Source of the DNA: Ichthyophthirius multifiliis
Lineage: Eukaryota > Ciliophora > Oligohymenophorea > Hymenostomatida
Assembly (NCBI RefSeq): GCF_000220395.1
Contig: NW_004085963.1
Coordinates: 30,612-94,611 of the forward strand
DNA length: 64,000 nt
Reading direction: 5' to 3'
Shown here piece after piece: positions 25,437 to 38,775 of the stretch; the stretch's first letter is position 1; the number at the start of each line of letters is the position of its first letter. The translations under genes and the position numbers were made by a program. The notes under the pieces are model-generated. The model was not told the DNA's origin. It saw only the letters and a list, made by a program, of their open reading frames with translations, and searched no databases.

Positions 25437-27862
25437 TTATAATTAAAAAATTAACTAAATAATAATTACTATTTTAAGAACAATTTTATATATAATATTT
25501 ATTTTACTATTATATAGTTTAATTTAATTTTTATGTTTTTTATATTATATTCTTATATATTTTTATCATAACTTTAATTATTAATATAATTTTAAATTAA
25601 TATTAATATTATGTATATAAACTAAAAGAATATTACATAAATAAGTAACTTAATTAAATATATTAATGATATTATTAAGCTTTTATTAAATAATAAATCA
25701 AATTAATTTTCATAAACTTAAAATATATTTTATTAAGTTATTTAAAAAATAAAAATATATTATTTATGTTTTTTTATTATATAATAAAAAAATAAATGAA
25801 ATATATTAAAATATTATTATTTTAATTTTTACATATTTATATTTAAGAAATTCATTATAATTTATTTAAGGAAACATTATTAATAAATTTAAATAAATAT
25901 ATATAAATCTTATTTTTTTAAAATAATAAATACATAATTAATTAAATATTATTAAATAAAAATTAAATTTAATATAAATAATAAAATAATATTAAAAGTC
26001 TATATTAATAATATCTATATATATTTTAGATTATAAAAGTTGATAGTTCATATAATTAGTTTATTGCATCTTTATGTTATAATTTTATTACTTGCAATAA
26101 TTTTATAGTTTTTAAAAAAGATTTTCTTTATGATTTAGGTAAATAAAAAGATTACTAGTATTTTATCTTTAAACATAAATAATTATGAAACGATAATAAA
26201 TAGTCCTAGATTATATTTTAAGAAATAATAATATCTTTGTATATATGATTTTTTTATTTTTTATAAAGTAAAATAAGAATCATATAGAATTTTTTTTATG
26301 AGATCTAAAATAAAAAATTCTACTTATAAAGTTAATAATCAATTAAGATTTGCAAGAAAGACTTTCAAAAGGATATTTATTATTTTAATCTTATCAAAAA
26401 TTTATAATGTTATTATCAATACTAAAAGAAAATTTTTATAAATATATATATTATTCTTTACCTAATTAATTTTTTTTAAATATAGCAAAAGATTAATCAA
26501 TATAAATAAAAACTTATTAATTAATTATTTTAAAATAAGAATTTTTTAATTTTATATATATAATAAGATTAATCAAAAATATTTATTATATAAAAATATT
26601 AATACGTAAATAAATAAATATATTTTTTATTTCAAATAAAATAAAAAATTGAATGGTAAATTATATAAATAAAAAATAATTAATTTAAAAATATTTATTT
26701 TCATATAATTTTATATAAATAGATTGTTAATATCATTTTAATATATAATAAAAAAATTATAATAATAGAAAAATTATTTATATATATATATATATTTCTA
26801 AATTTATATATATATATATATAATATAATTAAATTTTCATTTATAATTTTAAGAAACTATTTTTAATTTTTTATATATGATTATATATTTTTAGGATATT
26901 TTATATTTAATTATTAATAATACTAATTTCTTGTTTTAAATCTTTTTTCGTTTATTACAATCTATATGCTAATACAAATAAATCATATTTAAATAATTAA
27001 TTTTTCTTTAGTTACCAATTTATATAAATAATATTTATATATATTAAAATTTATTTTAATTATATTAAATTACAATTAACTTTAAAAATTTACTATAAAA
27101 TTATCATAAGTTTTTTCTTTTGATTATATATTTTAAATAACTTAAATTCTTTTATTTAAATTTAATTTATATATATTATTTTTATAAATTACATATAGTT
27201 TATTGAAATTTAAAAAGTGAATCATATTTTTAAGTTAAAAAAATAAAACCATCATAATTTTAAAATTAATGTCATTTAAATTTATATTTAATTTATCTAA
27301 TATAATTTTAATAATTTTATTTAAAAAAAATAAATTTATATTTATATATAACATAAATATTTTTATTTAAATAAAATATTTAAAAAAATAATTATATTAT
27401 TAAAAATATTAGTAATTTATTAATTTTTCTATTATAATATTTATTTTAAAAAAAGTTATCTTATAAAATTAAAACATTATATCATTTTTTTATTTTAAAA
27501 ATATATAATGTGTTTTTGTTTAAATTTAAAAATTATTAACAACATATTATTACTAAAATACTCATTAAATATTAAATTATAAAAAAGTTAATAAATTAAT
27601 AAAAAATTATAACTATTTTTTAAAAATAAATAAATATTCTTTTATTATAAATTAGACATCAAAATAAAATAAAAATAATATTTAAATTGCTTTTTCTTGT
27701 TTAATTTTTTATTTATTTAAATTTTAAATTAAAAAAAAAATATATAATTAATTTATTACTAATATTTTAAACAAAATATTATTTACTTTTTATAAAAAAA
27801 TAAAATAAATATAATATAATTTAATATAATATATAAATAAAAATTAAGCTTTTATTTTAATA
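25437..27862. other. Long convergent spacer with an isolated open frame
   Basis: Between convergent gene ends. Mostly A/T tracts and short TA runs. A code-6 open frame (26130-27206, plus) is listed separately; otherwise nothing was identified. Confidence 0.45.
26130..27206 (+). CDS. Doubtful long open reading frame
   Basis: From ATG at 26130 the frame has no TGA until 27204-27206, about 358 codons. The first 110 codons look protein-like (NYETIINSPRLYF, VNNQLRFARKTFKRIF) with raised GC, but the rest becomes Ile/Lys/Tyr/Asn-rich and runs through a TA microsatellite near 26783. TGA is rare in DNA this AT-rich, so length alone is weak evidence. It may be a real small gene whose true end is spliced earlier, or chance. 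Confidence 0.22.
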
Positions 27863-29840
27863 TCAATCATCTTTTACATCAAAGAAAACTTCTTTACTAA
27901 ATTTTTTATGTTTACTATCATATTTCTAGGATAAGTAATTAAGTTCGGAAATATTTTTAATATAATTCCCTTTAGTCTAAAATTCCTCATCAGTAACATC
28001 TATATCATTTTGATTTTAAAAACTTACATTTCTTATAATTTGATTAGTGTTTCTTTAAGTAATTGTTTCATTTTTTTAATTAACTTTTTTAACATCAAAA
28101 AATGAGTTTCTTATGGATTTATTTTCATCATAAAAAATACTATTATTCCCTTTTTTAATAAATAAAATTTATTTATTATTTTAAATTGAAGTTTATGGTG
28201 ATTAATTTGAAGTTCTTTTAGAAAGAATAACATCATCAAAAGGTAATGTTTCATAGTTTTTTCCTAAATTATTTTTATTTTCAATATTTTAATATTGTGA
28301 ATATCGTTTCCGAATAGAATCCGATAAATTGAAAATTTATAGAAGTTATTCACCTAATCCTTTTATTAATCTCATATTAATCCTATTGATTATTTTTTAA
28401 AATGTATATAAATAAAATAATTTTATATTTTACTCTCTTTTAATTCCTATAGTATTTTCATTTTATAAATTATAATAAGAATTATATAATTTTTTATAAG
28501 AATCTAAAGTATCGAATTCTACTTTTTAAGTTATTAATCCATTTATATTTGCTGTAATACTTCTTTTTAGAGGTTAACTGGTTTCTAAAGCAGATTTATT
28601 TTATTATTATATTTCTTTACTTTAATTAACTTTACTTGTTAGTATTTATTATATGTTTTTTAAATCCATTTTATCAATATCAAATTTTTATTTGAATTTA
28701 ATCTTAGGCTTTTCATTAAAATTAAATATTTTCTATTAATCTTTGTCCAAAAGAATATTTTTTATTTTATCTATTTATTGAATTTTATCTAAAATATTTA
28801 TTATATCTAAATCTTAATGCATAAGTTAAGATGCTTTTTATATATATTAATTTTGTTTAGAATAAAATAACAAATTGAATGTTAAATTAGATAAATAATA
28901 TGATATTCCTAATTATATTTTATCTTTTTTCATTAAAATTTTATTAAATTAGGCTATTAAGTATTCTTTTTTACTTTTTTATTAGATTTATTAAAATTCA
29001 GTTAAACTTTGTTTATTTTCTAACTCTTTTTACATATATTATTAAAATATAGGATCTTTTCTAGTTATCTTATAAACTACTTTCCTAACTTTATTTTTCA
29101 CTTTTTAATAATCTAGGTTCATGTGTTAATTTTTTTTCTCATTTTTTTGTTTATTTAAGTCTTCAAAAATATACAATTTATTAGCTAAATCCATAGTAAA
29201 ATTAGTATTATTATATCTAGTCATAAAAATTCCAAAAACAATAAAAATTATTTAAACAAAACCACCTAATTCACTCATTAATTAACTCAATTTTTTATAT
29301 TATCTTGATATTTTGGTAACATAAGGGCTTTTTCTAAATGTTGCAACAACATATTTCCCGTCTTTCCTTTCCAATTCTATAGTCTCATGTTAATCGTTAT
29401 TTTCTTAAATGAGAAAATTTCGCTATTAAATATCGACAAAAGGAAGAAGAGATTCATCGTTTTCAACAACTATATCTTGAAAATAAATATCAGATAATTT
29501 AGTCATTTTTTAAGGAATAAATGTATAATAGAGTTTATCATTCAAAAATTCGGTGTAATAATTTTAAGGTTAATCTACATTTAAAACATAATTATTATGG
29601 AAAATAGATAATCCGAAATTGCCTTTAGATTTTAATTTACTTTAAACCTTTTTAATTATATAAATTTATTATTTTTTTTAATTTTTACAAGATCATTTGG
29701 AGCACAAATAGGATTCCATTTACGATTATTAGAAGCATTTGGACTAGTTGAATTTTTACACTCAGAAACAACAATTTAAATAAAATTAAATATTGTAGAA
29801 GCAAACATACCTTATATATAAATATCATTATCCATACTAT

Positions 29841-29892
<52 letters not shown>

Positions 29893-30497
29893 TTATATTT
29901 ATTGTTTTTATACGATGGACATAAATAATCTTTTCCTAAATTATTATATTCTTCAACAAAATCTTTTTCTTTACTTATTTTTTACCAATGAGCTTCTGTA
30001 CATTACTCTAATTATAATTCTATTTTATCTCTTTTGTATATATCTTTTTCTCTTACATAATTGCCTAATAGCATTGTAATATTAAAATACGGCCTTTCAA
30101 TAAAGTTTCTATCATCTTAATATATATTTAATGCTATCATAAATCTTTATGAATTCATATATGATTTTGGAGGATTAGGATCATATACTTGTTTGTAGAT
30201 ACATATACATACTATCTTTGTATAAATTTATCTATTGAAGAAGAAAAAAATATTCCTATAAATATTATACAAAATATAGAAACCAAACCTCCAATACTTG
30301 TTTTATAGAAAAAGGAATTATTCATATGAAGACCTATTGGACTTCTAAATAAGTCTAGTTCTTTTAATATTTAAGATAGAAATTAAGACAATTTTTTTAT
30401 ATATTTTAAGAGTTTATTATTTTGTTGTTAATTTATTAAATTTAATATTTTTTTATTTATTAATTATACCGTTATAATCTATTTTAAAATATTTCAT
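27863..30497 (-). CDS. Ciliate two-TM membrane protein with large extracytosolic domain, unknown function
   Basis: Start at 30497; introns 30361-30469, 29837-29913 and 29648-29688; about 802 residues. After a short N-terminus, LDLFRSPIGLHMNNSFFYKT precedes TM1 (GGLVSIFCIIFIGIF). An extracytosolic region with conserved Cys/Trp (EQCTEAHW, LCPSMDNDIYIQGMF, VSECKNST) ends at TM2 (LGGFVQIIFIVFGIFMTRY). The rest is a long Lys/Gln/Ser-rich cytosolic tail. This two-TM plan, with a pre-TM1 motif and Cys-containing ectodomain, is one I recall from large ciliate-specific families without known function. The frame moves one base at the A7 run 30244-30250, in or just after TM1. The second intron contains a (TA)n tract. 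Confidence 0.7.
29845..29890. repeat. (TA)n microsatellite in an intron
   Basis: TA dinucleotides filling most of the 77-nt intron of the two-TM protein gene. Confidence 0.85.
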
Positions 30498-30744
30498 ATA
30501 TTAAAAATATAATGTCAAAAAAAAAATATAATTTATATTTTTATAAATATTAAATATATAAAAAATTTAGTTTTAAATATACTTATATAATATAAAAATA
30601 TATAACTTTTTAATTATTTTTCTTTTTATTATATGTATTTTTTACTTTACTTATTTTAATAATTTATTTAGTTTAACTATTAATATTATTTTTTTAAAAT
30701 AGCAAGAGATTAAAACGAATAAATATAAATATATACAAATAAAA

Positions 30745-33700
30745 TCATTATTTTTATTATTTAATGAATATATTCCTTAATTTTTCTTCGAACTTTTTAC
30801 TTTGTTCCTCCCCCTTAATTCTATACTAAATATTTTACTTTTACTTGACAATAAATCCTTAAGTTTTTTTATTCAATTTAGCCACATAAATGCATTATTT
30901 ATTGAATATTTTAGCCGGTTTTAGACTTAGAATTTAATTTTTAAAACTCACAACAACACTAAGCATTGAAAAAATAACAATATCAGAAATAACTTACGAA
31001 ATATTATTTTTACTAGTAACAATTGCCAAATTATCAATAATAAAAATTATCATTTCCTTTTATTTTTTCGTGTTTTCAATAACTGCATATATAGAAGCTT
31101 TTTCATACAAAAGAAGATTAAAGACCGTAAAGTAGTGAATTTTTTATTTTTCTATTAATTAATCTGATACTATATGTGTGATTTTATTATCTAGTAAATT
31201 TTCGATAATATTATTTATGAAATCTGTTGAGAAGTTTTTCCCATCGTTAATATTTTGTATATTTTCTTAAAACTCCTATATTGTTTTTTATAAATTAGGT
31301 TATTTATTAAAATAGACGTCAATATCAAGCATAAAAGTCGCAAAAGCAAGCATATGTACAGAATCTGCATTTTCAAAAAGTCCTTATTATTATTGATTTT
31401 ATAAGTAAAACCTTTTTGCAAAATAACTCAATAGAACGTCTATTTTTTCAGGATCATTTACTAATTGGAGGTCTTGTACGTATTATCTTAATGCACTGCA
31501 AAAATTACTGCTTTGGAAGTTAAAAAAAGTGCTGTAGTAGTATAAAATTTCTTGGTTTTCTTAAAGACGGACGTCTGAGAGAATTTATGTGATTGATTAT
31601 CGGCTTTTTTTTAATAAATAGTTTGTTACGTTTTGTTAGTTTTACATTAGAAATTTCACTATGTCCTCACTTCCTTATTTTATATATTGGAAAAGGATTA
31701 AAAAAGCTAGGCCGTTTAAAGGACTTGAGTTGAATAAAGAAATTCCTAGTTCGAGTATGTTCTAGGATAAATCAAATCCATATTGCTCTTTTTTTAACTC
31801 AGTATTGTTATATATAGTTGCTATATTTTATTATTATTCGTAAATGATAATATTCTATATAGATAATTATTACCTATTTAATAAAAAAATACTGTTCGTG
31901 GAAGGAGCAGGGGACATTAATAAAATATTTTTTTAAACTTATAATTATTAAAAACTTGAATATTAATTTTATTATAATTATTATTCAATAAGTTAAAATT
32001 AATTTTATTATTTTTATTGATTTTATTATTATAAAGATTGATATTATTATTGTTTTTAGATTTATTATATTTACAGATCATTAGATGACTATGTTTTATT
32101 TATTTTGAAGTCTAAGTCTTTTTTCGGATCGCATGGTGTATTGTAGATGTTTTTGAGTTTAAAAGGTATGCTTTAATTGTTTTAAAGATATTCTTTTATT
32201 TTTTATTTTTTTACAACATAAATAGAATCATTGTAGTAATTTTCTAACGAACTTTTTTTTATTTTTAGACTTTCTTAGATTTTAATATCATCTTTTTAAT
32301 CGAAATCGTCCATTATTATATTGGATTCATCAAATTCTTCAATTTTTTTTGATATTTAAGAATTTAAAAAATAAGCTGTTGGTGAAGGGGATAAATATAG
32401 GGAATTACTACGTTTTTTTTTTTTAGGGGATTATGTATAGAAAATATCGTTGTTTTTATAAATATTGTTATTATTGTGTGTATATTCTATATTATTAGGA
32501 AATTAAAGACGGGTTTTTAATGAGTTAAAATAAGTGTTATATTTTTGTTTTTTAGGGGAAATTAAATAGTCTTTGTTTGAAGAATCTTCAAAGAGAAAAT
32601 TTTCGTTTTATTATAAAATTTATTAATGGCTTTTATAAAAAACTAGGTCTGTTGAGATATTTATGCGTGTATTTTTGGAATTTTTTTTAATATTTTCTTC
32701 CTTTTATTCTTCTATTTCTAAAAGATTATTATTATTTTAATTTTTTTTTTTTTAAAAATAAAATATGTTGTTATTATTTTCTTCTTTTTATGAAAATTTT
32801 GGTTTATTTATTTACATAGAGTCTTTAATTATGAAATGTTCATATTTTTATTCTTCGATTTCGTCTTCATTGTAATTTTCGAGAGATTCTTCTTCTTCTT
32901 ATTATTATTTTTATGAAATAGGAAATTAAAGGAGATTATTTTTCTCTATTTTATTTTAAAACTCATATATGTTTTATTTTTGTTATTATTATTTTATTTC
33001 GAACTATTTTTCTTCTATTTAAAAGAATCTCGAAAAAACATCTTGAGTTTTTTTATTTCTTGCCAATTGAAAAGGTATCTATCCATCTCTATTTTTCATG
33101 TTATACTTGGCACCTTTTTTCAATAAAAGTTCACAGATCAGATCCCTTTAGAAAAATGCGGCTACATGTAAAGGAGTCCATCCTGCTACATCTGTAATAT
33201 CACAATCTGCGCCACTAATAAGGAGTTCTTCGACTACTTAAACTGACCCATGTCTACTTGCTACATGTAGAGGGGATGTTCTTTCTTCATCTAATATGTT
33301 TATATTGACCCCATTTTTTAAAAAAAACGAATTGCAGATACATTTCTAGTGGCACTGCTTTTAAAAAAATTTATTTCAGAAGGGGCTAAAAAAGCTATTG
33401 AAGTATTCGTTAAACGACCTTTAGGTTTGGTTTGGTCAACGTTTATATTTAATTCGTTACAATCAAAATACATTTCTTATTCATGTAACATACAACCTAA
33501 ACATGTGGCTTTTTAAATTTATAATTTTTCTTAAGCAAGGTTTTTAGAAATTTTTTACTTTTATTAATATTCATATGTTTATTTGTAATCGCTACAAAAA
33601 TTAGTCATTTGACAGTATTTATTGTATACTGACTATTTATTTTATTGAGTATGTCTTTAATAGTCGTTGTTTGATAATGTTTTTCCTATGTAAAATTCCT

Positions 33701-33752
33701 CAGTATTTATGTCTTGTTTGAGTTGGGTTTGAAAATTTATTTTGTTGCCCAT
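30745..33752 (-). CDS. Ankyrin-repeat + Sec7-domain Arf-GEF-like protein
   Basis: Single long exon, about 1002 residues, ATG at 33752. It begins MGNKINFQ, so Gly2 could be N-myristoylated. Residues about 138-240 hold ankyrin repeats (SPLHVASRHGS, AGWTPLHVAAFFQR, GAKYNMKNRDGQIPF). A disordered Asn/Ser/Glu-rich linker follows. From about residue 680 there is a Sec7 domain: PLNGLAFLILFQYIKQGSED, FNFQSSNFCSALRQYVQDLQ, KIDVLLSYFAKRF, then ADSVHMLAFATFMLDIDV, the conserved second Sec7 motif. Sec7 domains exchange GDP on Arf GTPases through a glutamate in LPGEAQKIDR; here the aligned stretch reads LVNDPEKID, placing Asp at that site. The C-terminal 150 residues could be a PH-like domain. Frame moves one base at the A8 run 33320-33327 in the first ankyrin repeat. 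I know no named family with this order. Confidence 0.78.
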
Positions 33753-34248
33753 ATTTTGAGTGTTGTTATTGTTTTTTTTTTGTTTTTTTTTATTATTCTT
33801 TTTTATTAAGGGTATTGATTGTACTTCTTTATAATTTTTGTTTTTTTTTGTTTTTTAAAGTATTTATTCATAAATAATAATATTTCTTTTTTTATAAGTA
33901 AATTAATTTTTATTTACTTTTATTATAAATTGAATGCTTATTTATTATGTATTTTTTTCTTTTCTTTTATTTGATTTTTTTATAAATATATCAGAAATAT
34001 AAATAATATTTTAATTTAAAAAACTTTGAATTTTTTTTAATTTTTAAATTTTTTAACAATTTAATAACTTTTAATTTTTTATTTTATTAATTATTAAATA
34101 TATTAGGATTAAATAAATTATATAGTTTTTTTTAAAAAAAAATAAAGCTATTATTAATAACTTTCTATTAAAAAAATTGTAGAGCTATAATTTAAAAAAA
34201 TAAAATAATAAATAAAATATAATATTAATAAAACTTATCTTTTTATTA
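33753..34248. other. Spacer and possible 3' region of malectin gene
   Basis: A/T tracts between two minus-strand genes. The exact end of the malectin coding sequence is uncertain, so part of this may be its 3' untranslated region. Confidence 0.4.
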
Positions 34249-35458
34249 TTCAATCTGTTTTTTATTTTCCAGACTATAAAAATATATATCTTAATAAATA
34301 ATATAAAAAAATAAAAATAAGAATTACATAATTTTCTAAATTTTATATGAAAAAATAAACTACAGCGCATAAAAAAAAGAATACGATTCCCATAAAAAAT
34401 ATACCTATAGGTGTCATTAAAAATTATGTTATTGAAAATCCACTTTTTTTAACTGAAAATTTTTTCTCTTTAACATCAATCTAAAAAAAAAAAATTAAAT
34501 TAATTTTTATTATTTAGAAATAAAAACTTGTTCATAATCATCTTCAATATCTTAATGATCATTTCTAATAATAATTTTTTCCTATTTTTTAAGTTTCGAA
34601 ACTTTAAGTTTAGCTTATTATTCTAATCTTAATTTCATTTCCAATTAATACTTTTTTTCCCATAATTATTAATAGGCACCGAGTTCATAAAAGTCAGTTT
34701 CTATAAAAATAAATATATAAATATATAAAAATATAATTATATATTTATATATTTATATATTTATATATTTATATATTTATATATTTTATTTATTTTTATT
34801 TTTTATATATTACAATCTAAAGATCCTTGAAATAATACAAGACCATGGATAAAAGGATTATCTTTATCTGTTTTTTCGAATGTAATTAGCAATTTTCCAT
34901 CTATAAATGCATTATTACAATTTTAATTTTTAAAAAATATTTTTTAATTTTTATATCTGAATTCTACATATTCATCATGCGCGACATATTTACCTACTTT
35001 TGCAAAAATATCTAAACTTTAAATAACTGTTTTATCTCCAAATTTTATATTAAAAACTCTTTTTCCTTTCTTATCAAAATACATTTCACAAAACTTTAAA
35101 ATTAATACATATGTTCCTTCCTCTTCTATATTTAATTAATAATTAAAGCTTTAATATCCATGTCTCTCAGTCATATATACATATTATTCTTTTGCATATT
35201 TTATTATTTGATTTGTTGAACTACCAGAATATTCAACTGCATTTGTATCCTCATCAAAACCTTGATCCTTTTTTGTTATAAATTTTTATATTTTATTTTA
35301 TTTATTTTTACCTTTTAAAAAACAAAGCCTTATGTCGACATTTTTGTTATGGTTGAACCTGCATTTATTGCACGAACAACTTTTTTTGGATTTAGTTCTT
35401 TTGTTTTAACTATGTAAAAGAAATAAAATAAATAGAATAATAATTATTAATATTTCAT
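34249..35458 (-). CDS. Malectin-domain ER protein
   Basis: Start at 35458; introns 35268-35311, 34701-34813 and 34481-34527. The N-terminus MKYQQLLFYLFYFFYIV is a signal peptide. The malectin domain follows: KVVRAINAGS (strand 1), YMTERHGYQSFNYQL, EEGTYVLILKFCEMYF, RVFNIKFGDK, SLDIFAKVGKYVAHDEYVEF, and GKLLITFEKTDKDNPFIHG. These match human malectin along its length, including the aromatic and acidic residues of the sugar site. A charged coiled segment and a C-terminal membrane segment (TPIGIFFMGIVFFF) complete the type I topology. Malectin binds Glc2-N-glycans in the ER and works with ribophorin I in glycoprotein quality control. The stop is uncertain: after the membrane segment a T9 run makes frame choice ambiguous, and I give the first TGA reachable (34251-34249). 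Confidence 0.82.
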
Positions 35459-35648
35459 TATTATATATTAATTATTTTTATTTATAATTTAAGATATTTA
35501 TGTTTATTTATTATGAAAATTATATTATATATATATATATATTATTATTATTTTTTTTTAAAAAAAAAAAATTATTTCATTAATAAATAAAAAATAATGT
35601 TTACAAAATATTTTTTATATATTGAAATAAAGAAATAATTAATTTTTT

Positions 35649-37306
35649 TCATTTTAAAAAAGGAATTTCGTCCATATTTATTTAAGTTATTTTATTATTG
35701 TTTTAATTTTAAGGTTATTCAACTTCATCTAAATCATCTAAATTAATTTCATCTTTATTTATTTAAACTTATTGTATTTTTTAGTTATTAATTTACACTT
35801 ATTAAGAATTTTAAATTTAATTTTACAAATTTACTTAAAAGTCACCTTTTATTTATTTATTTTTTTCAAAAAAAAAAAATGTAAATAATTGTTTTTTTTA
35901 TAATAATAAAAAAATACTTTTATCATTATAAAATAATATATTATTAAATTATTTAATGTCAACTTCTAATAGTTCTAAGTATTATTTAGTTTAATTATTT
36001 AATTCTAAATTTTCTTAAGCTTTATATATTCTTTAATCTTTATTTTCATTTTCTACATAAGGTTACGTAATAATTTTAAAATTGTTTGGAATTTTAAGTT
36101 CTTTATTCTCAAAAAAATTATTGCTTTCTATATTTTTTCTCAATTAATCAAAAACTTAATTATTTTTGAGATTTATTCTTTAAATAATTAAACAAAAATA
36201 AAAATAAAAATATGCATAATTATTATAAACCAAATAAAAAAAATTACTTATTATTATTATGTTAAATATCATAAAAATCTTATAATTTATTCAACTAAAT
36301 ATATTCTGCAGTATATTTATTAATAACTAACCAATCTTAATCGTAAAACATTTCAATTTAGCTGCTTTCTTAATCATCTATATTAGAATCTCCAAAACTA
36401 AGAACTTAAAGGAAATCTTTACCAGGTAAGCATTTATCTAAAGCCAAAAATTTGGTATATTCTCCATTATTTTGGTGTGGAAAAATAGCCGCAAATTTGC
36501 AATGTAGATGTCCTGAAATCCAAAAATTTCTTTTAATTATTTTTATAATAGAATAAAATATTAATTATATATGTATATAATTTATTTACGGTTTTAAATT
36601 TTAAAGTAAATATAATAAAGGAGGAGATCCTAATGTATTTGAATATATTTCATCTTTAAAATGTTTTTTCTATAAATTAATTCCTTTGCATTTCCATAAT
36701 TATATATTTAAGTAGGCCAGTCATGGGATATAAAAACGTCTATTTTTTTCTAATAAAGGTTCAATTTTAATACATCTAATTATTTTTAATGAAAACATGA
36801 TACTATAGAATTATTATCAAAGGGAAATTTTTCAGTTTTGCTATTTAAAAAGTCAAATTTTTTATAAATACCTGAAATCCCACCTAAACGGATTTAATTT
36901 TAGCCTTTTTTTAGAATTATTATATTACTTTAGCCCATATAATATATATTAGGAGCTACCCAGCCTCCAAAATATAATTCACGGCTGTGATTTGAGGCTT
37001 CATGATTGCCTCCTATAAATATGGTTAGGTATGGAGCCTTTTTTTAACCAGAATAATATTAATAAAAATTTCCGATTTTTAAATATTTTTCGGGGCATTT
37101 CATTGAATACATATCTTCTGTATTTCTTATTGCTTGAAAATCACCACAACTTATTAATGCATCTAATTTTATGTTATTTTCCTTTTCTATATATTACATA
37201 GTTTTATATACTTCTTCTAAATTTCCATGAAAACATCCTTCAAAAGATATCTTATTTTTTGTATAGATTTAAAATATTATTATTTGTTTTTATTTTTTAC
37301 ATTCAT
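35649..37306 (-). CDS. DBR1: RNA lariat debranching enzyme
   Basis: Metallophosphoesterase that cleaves the 2'-5' bond of excised intron lariats. A 6-nt first exon (ATG AAT) is spliced (intron 37251-37300) to give [11 protein letters not shown], the GCxHG metal motif. Then come [17 protein letters not shown], the [12 protein letters not shown] segment, [18 protein letters not shown] and [10 protein letters not shown], all signature DBR1 motifs in order. [18 protein letters not shown] matches the C-terminal conserved block. Further introns are 36530-36589 and 36178-36247. The tail of about 150 residues is Gln/Asn-rich and may contain one more in-frame intron. About 492 residues, near the family norm. 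Frame moves one base at the T6 run 36664-36669. The metal-binding Asp of the classic GDxx motif is CGDF here, intact. A debranching enzyme fits this intron-rich genome. Confidence 0.9.
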
Positions 37307-38149
37307 TTTTTTAATATTTTGTTAGAATAATTTTTATTTTGTTAAATTCATATTAAAATATTTTTATTAAAATTAAAGATATTAATATTTTGATAATTTT
37401 ATAAAAAAATTAGTTTTTTAAAAGTATTTTTTATTTTAATCATTTATTTTTTATAGTAAGTTTTAATAATAAACAAATAAACATTAATTATATTGAATAA
37501 AAAATGAAAATTATAAAAATATTTTTATATATTAAAACAAAAAAATTATAATCAATTATAAATATAAAAATAAATTATATATAGTTTCTATATATATTGT
37601 GTATTTGATATATACAAATAAAACTTTGAATTAATTATAATAATTATATTATTTAAAAATTGAATAAAAATAAATTATTAATTTTTTAAAAAATAAAAAA
37701 TAGTGTTTTATAATTTATAAATATAGTTTAAATAATAAAAGAATATGTATTAAAAATTTAAAATATTATATGCATTCAAAAACTAAATTTTTAATAGAAA
37801 ATCCTTAGTTTATTTATTAACATTTTATTTGACTTATTTTACTAATTAGAATATAAAATTTAAATATTTTTTATAAAATAGTATATATAATATTAATAAA
37901 ATATACAAATATATGTTTAATATTTTTAATTATGAACAAATATTGTTTGTATTTTTATAAAATATTTATTAATTTTAATTATATTTAATGTTTGTTATAT
38001 AAATATATCTATAAAATGAATAAAACTAATAAATATATTTTTTTTCTTTAGTAATTTTTAACAGATTTAATATTTTTTGAAGATTAAGATAAAAATTTAT
38101 AAAAATTATATATTGAATTTAAATAACAAATTGTTATAAATATATATCA

Positions 38150-38185
<36 letters not shown>

Positions 38186-38775
38186 CTATATATATCTATA
38201 TATATCTATATATATCTATATATATCTATATATATCTATTTTTATATGTATCTATATATATTTATATTTATGTATATCTTTATATATCTATATATTTATA
38301 TACATTTATATATATCTATATAAATCTATATACTTATTTTATTATTTCATAAAGAATCATCAATAATATTTTTTTAGTATTTTTATTATTATAGATATTT
38401 AATTTCTTATATATAAAGAAAAAAAATTTTAAAAATAAAATTAAATTATAAGTTTTTATTGTAAATTTTTATTAATAAATTTATAAATTAATAAAATATA
38501 AATATTTGTTAAATACAATAGTTTTATTTTCTTCATCTTTTTAAGATACATATATAATTTTTTAAAATTAATTTATTTAAATAAAGATAAATTATATAAT
38601 ATTATATTAATTCTTGGTAATAAAAAAATTTTATAAATAAAATATATTAAATGTATAAATAGATTATTTATTTTAAAAGGAAAAAAAAAAATATTAAATA
38701 TATATTAGAAAAAAAAAAAAAAAAAAATCTTATAAAAAATAAATTAATAATATAAAAATAGAATTTTTAAAAATA
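37307..38775. other. Divergent spacer with TCTATATA satellite
   Basis: About 1.5 kb between the divergent DBR1 and ubiquitin hydrolase genes. Contains the TA / TCTATATA tract at 38148-38333 and A/T tracts; no gene seen. Confidence 0.55.
38148..38333. repeat. (TA)n and TATATATC microsatellite
   Basis: TA repeats followed by at least six TATATATC units and diverged copies, total about 185 bp. Confidence 0.88.
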
